DNA from: Gautieria morchelliformis
Taxonomy: Eukaryota > Basidiomycota > Agaricomycetes > Gomphales > Gomphaceae
Reading direction: 5' to 3'
Assembly (NCBI GenBank): GCA_015179125.1
Contig: WHVA01000318.1
Span: 1 to 64,000, forward strand
DNA: 64,000 nucleotides
Shown here: piece by piece, positions 1 through 12,000 of the stretch
How positions within the stretch are numbered: position 1 is the first letter of the stretch
Layout: every line of letters starts with the position of its first letter
Program-made: the position numbers and the translations under genes
Notes under the pieces: model-generated
The model's input: only the letters and a program-made list of their open reading frames with translations
Database searches by the model: none
Told to the model about the DNA's origin: nothing

Positions 1-835
1 CCCTGACAGTGGAGAGCTTTGACACAGAAGCCAAACCTGGAGATGAAGAAATAGAACACAACAAGGAGGCAAAAGTCAGCGAAGAGATAGAAGAAGAGGA
101 GAATACAGCACTGAAGGAGTTTTCCAAAGGGCCATGGATGGATGTGTCGAACAATGAGTACAGAAAGGGCAAGAGGCACACAGCACTACTCACTGAAATA
201 GCGGCCATGGCATATGGAAGGAAGGAGCTCTGGAAGAAACCGAGAGTGCATTCATGGTATTAGCAGAGGATGAACCAGGGAGCTATAAAGAAGTGATGAT
301 GTCAGAAAACGTGGAGAGGTGGAGAAGGGCTTGCAAGGACAAATACCCACACTGACAGGATACGACACATGGGAGCTGGTGGAAAAACCATTAGACACAA
401 ACATAGTAGGTAGCAGATGGACATTCAGGGTAAAGAGGGATAACATGGGGGAAGTTGATAAGTTCAAATCATGACTCGTTGCACAGGGCTACTCACAAGT
501 CCCAGGAGTCGATTATCAGGAAACCAATCTAGGAGAAGTGGATAAGTTCAAAGCCAGATTTGTTGCACAAGGCTACCCACAAGTCCCAGGAGTCGATTTC
601 CAAGAAACCTATTCCCCCACAATTCAACTCACATTAATTCAACTCATACTCACCCTCGCAAGTAAATATGACTTAGAACTATGGCATATTGATGTAAAAG
701 GGGTGTACCTGAATGGAAAACTCGATGACACTGTATGTATGCACCAACTGGAAGGATTCATCAAATGAGGAGAAGAGAATTTAGCTTGCAAATTACAGCT
801 GTTTCGGGTACACAAGGTGGAGTATGAAATTCATG
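1..835 (+). mobile_element. Ty1/copia pol remnant (reverse transcriptase part)
   Basis: Translation of 538-768 gives a recognisable copia-type reverse transcriptase start: KARFVAQGYPQVPGVDFQET followed by a segment ending in DVKGVYLNGKLDD. This matches the family pattern of a KAR.VA.G..Q..G.D..ET block and then DV..A.LNG.L. The upstream acidic stretch (9-263) fits the linker before RT, and the weak continuation after 768 fits the next copia block. Only the N-terminal RT part is here, and the rest lies outside or is lost. It is an old fossil with several breaks. Confidence 0.8.
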
Positions 836-1613
836 CCGTGCAACGCCACCTGAAAAGATCACACTGTAGCTCGTCAACCATTGAAGAATAAGACATTAAT
901 TTCGGTAGATAGTTTTCCTGTATATTATATACAATTTCATATAAAAATTTAGTTTATTATGAAATATTGAATTTTTGGACACTTGAGCCTATATGCATCA
1001 TTGTGACCCCAAATAGCACCTGGGTAGCGCCCATATCACCTCTATTTAGAAGTTTGATGGTGCCCCTTGCACGGGTCTAGTTAGAGGGATCTAGCTATGC
1101 TAAGCTGTACCAGCAATCATACCAATGTTCAGCTCTCCCTTGGAATTTTTCTTTTTGAAAAACCCAATGCCCTGGCTCATTCCTGGGGCTCCGGGACACA
1201 GTCCCATATATACTCAAACCTACAGTGCCAAACTCACGTGACTATTGCATGTGCTCACCAACGCTCGCTGCCAACTGACAGTGGCAATCACATACAACTA
1301 CTCGTATGGGCAAGCACAAGAAAGGGGGCGGCTCACTTCATCACATGTTACCTACACTGCCCATCGAGGTCTCACTAGCTCTCAGACAGTTAAGGCTAAT
1401 CTAGCACAAATCCATAGAGATCAACTTGCACATAAACAGGAACAAGAGGAGAGATTTGGAGGTGTGTTCATCCTACACTACATGTCCTAGAACTATCCTG
1501 CTGAGCAGTATCAAAGGTCTAACAGCTGCAGCCTGTCATAGGATCGCAGAAGCGCAACTTGAAGTAGGTCTTAATTGGTCAGGCTTCAATGATGACAACA
1601 ATGGCATGCCCAC
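836..1613. other. AT-rich and unassigned DNA without a supported gene
   Basis: Between the copia remnant and the LINE-B endonuclease fragment there is an AT-rich stretch (about 900-970) and then mixed-composition DNA. Short frames at 1097-1378 and 1426-1746 show no motif, no repeat relation and no splice-supported extension, so I assign nothing. Confidence 0.5.
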
Positions 1614-2455
1614 TCATGAATATGGCCATGGGAGTGACGTGTCTAGTGAGTCAAATGGTTTTAGTGTCTGTTCATCTAATTTCCACATGCCCTCTCCGCT
1701 GTACAGGAGATTGTTGGCCATTATTTTTGCCATTATCACGCTGTGATCACTTAATTTGAAGTTTGACTCTTTCGTGGCGTTGTATGTCAGTTCTGCCATA
1801 TCGTCTGTCATATATATTCTGTCTATTCTGGCCAACGAGCTTGACCCTTTTTGTGTGAATGTGAAGGTGAGTTCGTTCTCTAACAGCCTCCACACGTCTT
1901 TTAGTTTTCTTGTTTTCGTCACCCCTTTCAAGGCTTCAGTGACTCTTTCACTGTCTTTGTGGGCTGGGCTCGTGTCCATGTCTTTTTCGACACAGTTGAA
2001 GTCTCCCAACAGAGGCAGATTGCTTCTTTTTTATTCTTATTCAGATACCTCTTTATAGTTTCAAAGAAGTCTATTTTTTCTTCGGAGTTGTTCGGGGCGT
2101 AGACGTTCAGCAGGTTTAGCTGTTGGTTGTCTCCCCACTTCAACTTTAGTATCTGGGCTCTGTTTGGCACCAGTGGTTTATGGTCTATAATAACTTCTGT
2201 CTCTTCGGTGTTTATCTTTGCCAGGTTTATGGCAAACAGCGTCCCTAACTTATTGGAGTGTTCTCCGTTTACTAGAAACAGGATTCCTGGGTTTGCTTTA
2301 GAGGTTTCTTCCACCTCGTTTGTTTTCATTCTGGCTTCTTGGACCACTAGTACCACGATTCCCTTCAGCCTCATTATTCTTGTGATTGTGTTCCACTTTG
2401 ACCTGTGGTTGCTATCGTTTTTTCCTTTTGTATTCCATGAGGCAATGGTTATACC
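1614..2455 (-). pseudogene. LINE endonuclease (exonuclease-endonuclease-phosphatase fold), frameshifted
   Basis: In a LINE this domain would nick the target DNA to prime reverse transcription. The minus-strand translation begins ITIASWNTKG, continues with a VVQEARM block (the QE active-site strand), LLNVYAPN, then MGDFNCVEKDMD (GDFN motif), IDRIYMT and a terminal KLSDHSVI (SDH motif). All are signature blocks of AP-like LINE endonucleases. The first part is in one frame (2374-1928 plus upstream) and the GDFN part in another (2009-1614), so there is at least one frameshift near 2010. The domain is otherwise almost complete. It belongs to a different LINE family from LINE-A, LINE-C, LINE-D and LINE-E in this window, whose endonucleases begin with an IRQQN..KS pattern. 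Confidence 0.75.
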
Positions 2456-3380
2456 TCTTTTCTTTCTGACTTTGGCTTGTCAGTCTTTCATTCTTTGTCT
2501 CAGCTGTGGGTGGCTGTTTTCGCCTGTTCCGTCCTCTTCTTCAGACATTATCAGGTCTTCTACGTGTAGCTCTAGGAAGGGGTTTTCCTCGGGCTGTTCG
2601 TTTGTCTGGTTTTGTGCGGGGGGACTTTGCTCCTGTCTTCTCTATCCGGCTCTATTTGCGTCGGAGGCTGGGTGTTCTGCACGGTGGCTGGGCTTCTGGT
2701 CTGGAAGCAGTCTTCCAGTTTACGTTGCCTCAACCCCTTGTCTTTTTCTTTGTCGGCCCATCCCCTTCGCTGGGTCGGGTTTACCGAGCGGGCGCCGCTT
2801 TTTCACGTTTTCACCCTGAAGTCATGTTTTTCCAAGTGACCTTGCTTTTGATGGTCACTCTTTTGTTGTATCAGGCCTTTATTTTTTAGGGCTGAGATTA
2901 CACTTATTTTGTTGACGGTCGGTCCTTCTTTCTCAGAACTGAGGGGTGGCTTCTCTGATTGCTCAGATGAAGGACCTCCTGTCTGATTCTGCACCACCCT
3001 AAAGTGCCCACCAAGGGAGCCAGGTGGGTCTTTTGAGAGTTAAGTGCCAGATAATTCAGAGCCATGACCATTACAAGCAACCAAAATGTGTGTTATAATT
3101 TCATTTGTAACTGTGTTAGTGGCGGTTATGTTTTATAGCTATCTTCGTGACGTGCCAGGCCACATGTCAAGCTTCCTCTGTCTTCGGCATCAGTTGACGT
3201 CGTCGTGTTTTGGTCCCGGTGAGAAGCTTGGTCGTCTCTTTGGATGTTCTTGTTTTTGTGAGTGTCTTTGTTGTCCCTGTTGTTTGTTGAGTTCAGCGTT
3301 GTTGACTTGCGTGCTGGTGGTTGTCGTCAGGTTCTTACGCTCCTGTCTTGATTTCTTGTCTACCCGTCGAAAAGTCCATT
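1614..3380 (-). mobile_element. LINE-B: non-LTR retrotransposon fragment, ORF1-like tail plus endonuclease, no RT
   Basis: Read on the minus strand, about 3380-2500 is a low-complexity, Lys/Gln/Ser-rich region consistent with a LINE ORF1 or linker. 2455-1614 encodes an AP-type endonuclease, after which the element stops without a reverse transcriptase. It lies head to head with LINE-A, which starts near 3665. The loss of the 3' part is unusual, because LINEs normally lose their 5' part. A later deletion or rearrangement is the simplest explanation. Confidence 0.65.
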
Positions 3381-3664
3381 GATGTATAATGTCTGAGTGG
3401 TGTAGTTGACATCGGCCAGTTGGAGAAGACAGTCAAGGAGGGGAGGTGCACCTGTGAACCGTGCCATTTAATGAAACAAATAGGAGTAGTCATGCCAGGA
3501 GTAAGGTACCAATTTTAGTTGATCCTTCCTGCTCTCTCTCGCAAGCGCTACTAGGATCTGCGTATCTTGGTTACATAAAACAGATGGTCGAAATCGACGT
3601 GGTGAAGTGGCCGATGGTCTTGAGTTTCTGCCTTCATGCTATCACGTCCATACACGTTTACCAA

Positions 3665-5119
3665 TCCAACATGCGGCACCTCTATCTAAGCATCACCATC
3701 CCCAAAATGATGTATGCAGCAGAGGTGTGGTACACACCAGTGCACAAGAAGGGCAGCGACAAGAAGGCCTGGGGAACAGTAGGTTTTGTGTCCAAGCTAG
3801 CCAGAGTACAGAGAATGGCTGCCATCTACATCACTGGAGCACTCCGCTCCACTCCCACTGACTTACTTGACATACACGCTGACCTCCTCCCAATCCAGCT
3901 AGCACTAGACAAACACACTCACAACGCCGCCATTCGCATGCTCTCCCTGCCGACCACTCACCCGCTACATGCACAACTATGCAAAGCCTCACAGCCAGTG
4001 CAGAGGCACCGCTCCCCATTACATGAGTTGCTTCAGGCCCACAATCTGTCAGCCGGAGACGTAGAGACGATTCAGGCGATACGACACGAACCGACATGGG
4101 TCCCACCAGTAAACACAAAGATAGCGAAGGATGAGAAGGAGGCTATCGCTTTTGACAAGGCGGACATGACATCTGTCAAGGTTTACGCAGACGGGTTCAG
4201 CTACGAAGGAGGGGTCGGAGCTGCGGCAGTATTGTACATCAACGACACGCAACGGAGGGTGCTGCAGTATCACCTGGGGACTGATGCAACCCACATGGTA
4301 TATGAGGCAGAAACTGTAGGACTGATCCTTGCAGCTACTATGTTACAGGAGTTCGAGTTCTTAGATGGGGTGTCCATCGTCATCGACAACCAAGCGGTGA
4401 TCAAGGCACTCGACAGCCACAGGAGCGCCCCTGGTCAGCACCTTACTGACTACTTTTTGAAACAGATGCAGCAAGTGGAAGCCCGGCACCAAGGAGTACC
4501 GCTAGAGGTGCGTTGGGTGCCGGGACACAAAGGTGTCAAAGGGAACGAAAAAACCGACGAGCTCGCCAAAGAGGTGGCAGAAGGATGCAGCAGCCCAGCT
4601 CAGGACCTCCCCATGAAGCTCCGTGCACCCTTACCATGCAGCAAGTCAGCTCTCAAGACGATGCACGGAAAACAGCTGAAGATCATGGCAAAATGCTTGT
4701 TCTCCAAATCGCCAAGGTGTCAGAGGTTCCGTGTTATCGACCCAACCGCCCCATCTGCCGACTACCACAAGATCGCAAGGGAACTCCCATGCCAACAGTC
4801 CAGCATTCTTGTGCAACTACGCACAGGCCACACTCAGCTACATCCCCACCTACACAAGATAGGATCCAGCACCACTCTGATATGCCCAGCCTGCCACCAA
4901 CACGAGGAAACCGTCCACCATTACCTACTGTCTTGCATTGCATACACCCGCCACCAACAACCCATGATCAACGCACTGTGATGGGATGCACTCGACCTAA
5001 CCAAGCTCCTATCCAATCCCAAGTGTATAGACTACATGCTAGACTATGTGCACGCCACCAAACGCTTCCAGCCATGTCCACGTGCCCATCCTCCACCCTC
5101 CCCCCGACCACGACGCTAG
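3665..5119 (+). pseudogene. LINE ORF2 C-terminal part: RT thumb, RNase H, CCHC knuckle
   Basis: The frame is open from 3461 to a TGA at 4979-4981. Similarity to the LINE-E ORF2 begins at MRHLYLSITIPKMMYAAEVW. RNase H catalytic residues are visible in order: YADGFSYEGGVGAA (Asp), YEAETVG (Glu), VIDNQAVIKAL (Asp) and WVPGHKGVKGNEKTDELAK (His and final Asp). A knuckle of the form CPACHQHEE..HHYLLSC follows. After the TGA the same frame continues to a TAG at 5117-5119 with WDALDLTKLL and YMLDYVHATKRF, which match the end of LINE-E. The TGA is therefore an internal nonsense change, most simply CGA to TGA. The first about 68 codons of the open frame (3461-3664) are not LINE sequence. Confidence 0.85.
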
Positions 5120-5640
5120 ATCAGCGGACAGTGTACGAGAGTCTGGTACTAACCCAGTCTGATTTCATACAGGCCCCTGCAGTGACCCACCCACCCACGA
5201 TCTCCCTGCCGTCGCACACCCGTCTGCCCACCCAGCAGAGTCACGCGCCCACACCCCCGCTCGCCTGCCCACGCTTGCCCATCCATGCCCACCCCGAACC
5301 ATGCCTGGTCGGGCCAGTATGCCCCTGGTCAGCTTCTTCTTTCCAAAAGACTCTTTCATATATAGACAAGACATACTATGGGCTCTTTCGCATGTGTTTC
5401 GGGACATGACCACACACATTGCTCTTTTATTTTTCTTCCCTTTTCCTCTCTACATTACGCACATGCGCTACAGCGGTTAATTCTCAAGGGTGTTAGTCCG
5501 AATTAGGACCCCCTGCCTTAGGGCTCATGATTCGATGTTTGTTCATGGGCACTCACTAGTTACACGTCATGTATTATCCTACATGAGCCTGCGACTCAAT
5601 GGATAACAATGGAAATAAATAATAATAAAATAAAAAAACA
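3665..5640 (+). mobile_element. LINE-A: 5'-truncated non-LTR retrotransposon ending in an A/TAA-rich tail
   Basis: The element starts inside the C-terminal RT (thumb) region near 3665, carries RNase H and the terminal zinc knuckle, has a 3' UTR of about 500 bp, and ends in an A-rich tail with TAA repeats at about 5610-5640. Truncation at the 5' side and an A/TAA tail are the hallmarks of target-primed reverse transcription. The 3' terminus differs from the one shared by LINE-C and LINE-E. Confidence 0.85.
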
Positions 5641-6139
5641 GTGTCCTCACTATCAGTCTCAAGTTCTTTTCCCTACATCTCCTGCGCTCGAGTTAATGTG
5701 CATACTCCTCCGAGTCCTTCCCATCTTGGCAAGGCAGTGAAATAATGAAATAACATTGACCACATGAAGCCGCTGGGCCTTCCAAGAATAAAAGGCCCTG
5801 TGGCACACCCCACATTGGAACACATGGCGTGCATGCATGGCCAACACTCGCAAGTTTTTACACTGAAATTGGAGCCAGGCTTGCATCCCTCTTCACCAGA
5901 CATGTGACCGGTTTTGGCCTCCCCAATTTGTTGTTTCTTTGTCTCAAACCATCACACCCCCAATGCTGGCTCGATGTCCACTCAAGGAAATTGATCTCAT
6001 ACAACAACACAAACACAAGATATCTACTAAGAATGTGATTGCCAAATGGAAGACCCAACCTAAAGTCTCTGGGCCAGCTTCTCGCAGCCACGAACGCTCC
6101 AAGCGAAAGATGGACTGAAAGAGAAAGGACGCGAATACC
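5641..6139. other. Intergenic DNA 5' of the DUF6532 pseudogene
   Basis: This stretch runs from the LINE-A tail to a candidate first intron at 6140-6188 (GTATGT..TTGCAG). A frame ending LKEKGREY at 6139 splices in phase to the next exon and may be an upstream exon, but a stop lies about 30 codons before it and I cannot place a start codon. Confidence 0.4.
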
Positions 6140-7990
6140 GTATGTTGCCCTTTGCTCATAATGCTCACTATGTACATTTGCCTTGCAGGACAACAATTGG
6201 CCGAGGAAAAAGAAAGGAGGGAACGCAACCAATGGAAGAAAGCGGCCCAAGCGGCACACAAAAACCCTCTGCAGACGACGCTATCAGTCAACCAGTCCCA
6301 TCGCACCCCGCTCCCAGACGTAATTCGCCCTTGCTGTGACCACCAAGACCACGAGACAAACAATGGTGGGGACAATGAGGAATATCACACCGGAGAAGAG
6401 GACGATGAGGAGGAGATGGAGGAAAATGGTATGTTGTCACTCAGCTGCATTGTGCGTGGTATGATGAAAATACCTCATCATAGGGCCCATGTCCGCATGT
6501 GAAGCAGCCCTTGAGAGCAAAGTATGCCCCATCTTATGATTCCACTGAGCCCATCTTTCATCTCCCTTGCAGTTCACTGCCCCTCGCGACTTTGAAAGGG
6601 CATGCCCAACTCAACGCCATGGGAACCAGCACACAATTGCGGCCAGCTCACCAATCCCCTCCTGTCAGCGTGATCGTGTCACTGTCCCTGCAGGGACAGC
6701 GACACAATCATCCCCTGGCCCACAGGGAAGCTCAAGAGAGACAATGGGCATTGCGCACTCCACTCATCCGCATGTGAGCCAGCACTCTATTGCGGCCTGC
6801 TCGTCAATCTCGTCCAGTCAGCACAAAGTTGTCCCTGACCCACCGGGTGGCTTTCGAGAGACGACAGCCATCACTCACCGAAAATCCCTGGCCTCCCTTG
6901 AAGAAAGCAGCAGTGAAGAAGTACCCATTTGGTTGATAAGATGGTCACTGGACTAACCTGGACTTGCACAGGATACTGCTCTCGCTCGAGGTCTCAAACA
7001 ACCTCGAGCCATGTCCCCCAACTCCGACCCAGAGTCAGATACACCAGGGAACCAAGCAGATGAGCCTGTGGATGAAGACACACCTGCCAAAAACCAACCC
7101 AAGTGTCAATGTGACCGTAAAGGCCGTGCCCGCCCTAGGGCATTGGATTACGAGGGGTTGGAGCAAAGTGTCTTGAAACTGGCGCAGGCCGAATTCCAGG
7201 TTCGAGTGTGTATAGAGTACACATTCCCAGAGGAACAGGATGTCGACATTGATACCTGGGCCATGGCATGCTGGGACAACGCATGTGAGCACAAAGCAGT
7301 CAAATATGAGATGAGCGCCACCCACACAAGTCTGGTGAGCACCATACCCATGGTAACTCTTACACTAATGTAGCCAAACACTACAGATTGTGGAGTGCGT
7401 TTCAACGATCTGAGGTGTGTCAAAGACAAGGTAGTGGAATGAGTGGCGAGTCATTATGGGTTTAAAACAACCTATAAAGACTATATAATTCAAGCCAACA
7501 AAGAACTCTCCGGGAAGCTCTTAGAAGACGACGGGTACATCTTCGAGGTGCGTAACCACGCTCTATCCTACTGCTACCTATCAATGTGCCCACAGGACGT
7601 AGGCACAAGCATAGGCATCTATGAGCATCCCATCCTTCAGGATGTTATCAATGCCCAATGGCTCAGCAAAAAAAAAAATCAGATGGCATAGTATTTGGCG
7701 GCGCATTCAACCCCATCCTGGACCCTGTGATTGTGCTTGTCTTCATTGCAGTAGGTCACTGCCACTCTGTCTAAGCCCTTGCAATTCACGAAATCTATAG
7801 GTGGAGTACATGATCAAACAGTGGGCATCCGGGTTTCTTGTCAGTGGATCCCAATTCAGCAGGTAGACTACCATGATGTGTACAAACATCAGCTCGATGG
7901 CTTGGAGCAATGGCGCCACTTGAGCACACGAACCGCCCAAGCTCTGGCCTGTCCCCAGCAACGTCTGTACAGTTTTGGGTGGTGTGTTAC
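6140..7990 (+). pseudogene. DUF6532-type basidiomycete protein, decayed
   Basis: The function of this family is unknown; it is abundant in Agaricomycetes. An N-terminal low-complexity part (6189-6960) contains a charged segment rich in Glu/Arg/Lys and an imperfect internal repeat (QHTIAASS / QHSIAACSS). The conserved domain runs from about 7140: LKLAQAEFQVRVCIEY, then VASHYGFKTTYKDYI, IYEHPILQDVINAQWL, DGIVFGGAFNPI, EYMIKQWASG and VDYHDVYKHQLDGLEQW, the usual block order. Introns of typical size fit at 7335-7386, 7548-7595 (phase 0) and 7751-7800. Lesions: an in-frame TGA at 7438, a slip in the A11 run at 7668-7678, and another frame change near 7860. A sequencing error could explain the A-run slip but not all three, so I call it a pseudogene. 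The family name comes from block order and not from a search. Confidence 0.65.
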
Positions 7991-9094
7991 AGCTTATACT
8001 CTTCTATCCTTACATTTGAAATCTCACTGACACATACGCCTCACAGTTCCAGGGCAGGGTTCCACGATGTTCCGGAATGAATGAAGATGTGTTTCGACAA
8101 TGCAAAGCTCGCACGAGCGGCTGCGGCCATCCACGATGCTTCCGACGAAGAATAAATAACAACTTAAACCCCGTGTATATAGACCAAATATCTTACTACG
8201 AAATGATGTTATGCCCTAATGCCTCCCGAACCCTGAACGCACATTACATCCCACCTCAATCAAATATGCCCTGGGACATCGTCGCCCACCGTAGACACAG
8301 CACGGCATTACATATGGGGCTGGTGTAGTGTGCTGTAGCCACCATGCGCAGCTATGTGGTTCTATGGCACACTACAGAAATGGGCCTGCACTACGGAGCA
8401 TGGTGTAATAGGGGGGGAACCTACAGGCCTACAGGTGCTACGTAGGGTATGTACCATTCCATAACACCCCCCGTTTTTCCTGATGCCTCTTGTTGTATAT
8501 TTCCTTACTTATGTATACACTTCAGATTTCCCATCTGTGGGGTGGATAGGTTCCATGAGTTTCATATGATGTGGTGAGTGTGGGCTAGAATGGACACATG
8601 GGCTGGAGTGGACACACTTGTGGTAATACACTCTCACCTCCTGCAGAATAGGATTACAATACCAGCATATTCTGTAATATATACTACAAACTTATACTCT
8701 CTACCTGCGTAGGGTAAGATTAAAATATAACCAATACAGTGGACAACCCTATCACTGACCTGTATTATGTAAAATTGGCTATACCAGCTAGGCATCAATA
8801 ATTCTCAAATGAGCTACAGCAGAAAGCAGGTTACTATGAGTGATTGGTCTTGTTGCGACTGGTGATATATTGATTTGATACCTGATACCATTGGACGAAG
8901 ACTGAGAGTACATAGAAAGGTTCATGGCATCAGGTAACTGGTAGCATACAAAGACATGTTCAGGAAACAAAGACAAGAGTGTAAACCATGTGACAATATA
9001 ACAGCAACACGACACAAGCAAGGCATGTCCGTATATACCTAGTGAATGTTCGTGCAAAAACAGAAAGTTACATTGTATATAGTCCGCGCCACAT
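7991..9094. other. Intergenic DNA between the DUF6532 remnant and the FKS stop codon
   Basis: A frame at 8077-8328 with a Cys/His cluster could be a decayed last exon of the DUF6532 gene, but I cannot connect it. The remainder includes a G7 run near 8411 and a C6 run near 8468. It should contain the FKS 3' UTR (minus strand, below 9095). I saw no repeat or clear terminator signal. Confidence 0.4.
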
Positions 9095-12000
9095 CTAAAT
9101 AGACGAACAGAAGGAACAATGAGGGTGGAGCTGGGTACGGAAGACAGCGGGTAGGGCGATGAGGAGGATGAAGGCTGTCAGCACAAGGATATATAAAATG
9201 CCGTACTTCACGACCTAGAAGAGTAAAGGTAAGTAGCCGAACGTTATCCACAGAGCGCTTCAGGCTTACTATCGTTCGACGCTGCCTCTTTTGCTTCAGG
9301 GAGTACAATGGTGGACGGATTTGTTTTGAAGGTCGTAGCCAGACTGGACAGTACGACGATATCAGTACAATAATGGTCAGCAGTGATGAAACTACTTACA
9401 CAACACTGTCAGGGATGAAACGCAAGAGAGGTAACAGATTAGCACTGATCATGAGATCGTGGCTACAACTCACTAGTGGCGTGTAACCGATCAGCATAGG
9501 GAATAAATACTGGCGGCGTCATAATGAACAGTAGGAGGTGTCCCAGCAGGAAGTCAGAGCTCCATAAGGAAAGTTCGATGATCTTGACGACAAATTCTCG
9601 TGCAGGCTGAGACATCACATGTGAGCCTAAGCCACGGCCATACCACTTCCCAGTCCACCACGCTCGGTTTGTTTCGTCGTGTTTGAACTCCCGGGAAAGG
9701 AACACTGAAATGAGAATCTTGTGCACAGCGCGTTGAATGAATATGACCGCAATCACGCCGAGGACGGCGTGGGACGCATCCCAGAGCTCAAGGAACCACT
9801 GTCGGAAGGAAGGATGAGAACCGCAACAAGACAGCGCAACGAATTACGAACCAGGAACTCAAAGAATGCTACCATTCCCACCACGGCTAGGAAATGTGCA
9901 ATCGATGCCATGACTGCCCCAAATTTGGCACAGCAGGTATCCAGCATAGGTCCCAGGAATAGTGAGACAAGGAACAAGATCAATAATACAGCGGCATTCC
10001 ATACGATAGGGCCCAAGGAAATGATGGCGATGCGGACGAGCGGACTGGCTGGTTGTATGCCGCCTTGTGGGAACGACTTGACAAATGAATATGCAACAAC
10101 GCTACAAATGTAAGTTGAGCATACTAATGGCGGCGGCGGAATCGGTTGCAACCTACAAGAGTATCGCCATAGCAATGGGAGCCAGGACTTCGGAAAAGAT
10201 GACTGTCCTCCAACCAGCTCGCGGTACATCGCCAGACAGTTTTTCGGATGGGTGTCCGAGACGCTTCTTCTTGTAACCCGTTATCATTGTTCGAGAAAGG
10301 CGGCAGTAACCGATCCAAGAATTGGCATGAGTTCGTGAATTACCACGTGACATCCACCGCAGGTATTCGCGATAATCAATGATGAAGTCGGTAAAGGCGA
10401 ATTGATGGGGGTTGAACAGGAAGGGGGATATACACAGGCCCAAAACGGAGAACCAGAAGTATATGAGATGGGGTATCCAGATCGCCATTGTGACATAGAG
10501 TAGCATGATAAGGGTGCGCATTCCGAGGTATATGCTTGGCCCAGCAAATCGTGAGTATAGGATACTGAAGGAAATGCGCGTCGTAGCAAAGCCTCGTCCA
10601 GTAGCAATGTACCGAGCCCCGCCGAAGGTCAGATTGCTGAGGATCGAGTGCGTCTGAATCTGCGTGGAGAATACCTCGAAGACCGGAGACAAAGACATGA
10701 AATGCTTGCCTAAACGGATTACCGCCCGAATGGTTCCGCGTTCTGTGAGCTCTGTGAATGGGCGCATCAGATAGGAACACGGGGTATATCAGCACGAGAC
10801 AGTACCTTGCATAAACAGTGGCAAAAACGCAATGAAGAAGACCAAAAAGATACTAATGATGCAGCGCTTGATCCAGTCGAACACGGGCACGAGATTGTAA
10901 CAACCTGGTTGGCCACCTATAAACTGACCCGCCGAATTGTATTGACAAATGGAGAGCTGTTTGTTCAGCGTTCCCAGGAACACCACTAGCACAAAGGGGT
11001 AAGTGCTTAGATGGATATGCGAACATATGGACTCACATGCCACCATGAAGACTTGAACGGATAATATGACCAAGACCTGCGATTATATATCAGGAACTAT
11101 GACCTGAGAAGAAAACATTGAACATTACGTTGTTGATATGGAAGCCAGGATGCCCATAATAAAATGTCAGGAATCGGTCAACGGGCAACTGTGTGCCCAT
11201 GTAATAGTACTCCCGACTGAGCATCTGTTCGCCCATGCCCGTGCCAATCTTAGTCTGGAAGTTGAGGATGGTCCCAAAGCCCAAGTCACGCCCTTTTCCA
11301 CACTGGAAGTATTCGGAGTGCTTAATCCGTCCACCACGCCCAAAGGCGTTCATGCCCGCGAAGATATCCTCGTTCAGATGTAGCCCCTTCTGCGCCTTGG
11401 ATACACCACCACGTGTGTTCATGTAGACTGCATTCAAAAAGTCAGGGTGACCGTAGTGCAGCTTGCCATGTATCCACGCCAAAGTGCGCGCCGCGAGCGT
11501 GCCAAATGTCTGCTCTTTCCCAGCAGCGACATCACCGAGTATCCCAATGTTCTCGGAAAAGATATACTCGCGAGCACCGACGATGGCAACCGGAGCTTTT
11601 TTGAATTCTTTGTGTCCCCACGTGGCGTACGGGCTTTGGTTGGACATGGCGTACTCCTCGAACTCGCCAAGTACGTTCCGGATCTTCAGGCACTCTTCAA
11701 GGTAGTTGTCTTGGTTTGCATCGATGAGCTGGAGGTACTCTCCACGGTAGAAGATGATCGCGTGGTTCTGATTGTCCGACTTCCCGTCGCCCAAGATTGG
11801 ATTCCCAGGGAGCTCGACACGGAACTTGGGCCGCCGCTTTCCCGTCTGCGGGTTGAACTCCGAATGTCCATCTATAAGTGCGGAAAAGAGTCGTGGTTCG
11901 CCACGGCCAGGTTCTTCGTCCAGATACGCAATCTGCAGATCGGGATATGCTCGTAACAGGAACTCGGCGTTTTCCTGCTCCTCCTTGTTGAACTTGGAGT

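Noticed and set aside
2127-2819. A 230-codon hydrophobic plus frame that could suggest a membrane protein
   Set aside because: It is the complement of the LINE-B region; the endonuclease motifs on the minus strand explain the DNA.
4513-5409. A 298-codon Pro/His/Thr-rich plus frame
   Set aside because: It overlaps the LINE-A RNase H in another frame and then reads the 3' UTR; composition is that of an off-frame translation.
5480-5560. Possible tRNA-like sequence (AGTCCGAATTAGGACC and ATTCGATG)
   Set aside because: No cloverleaf with acceptor, D and anticodon arms can be drawn; it lies in the LINE-A 3' UTR.
7991-8330. A possible separate small gene at 8077-8328
   Set aside because: No domain, no good start context and no intron support; more likely a decayed tail of the DUF6532 gene or noise.
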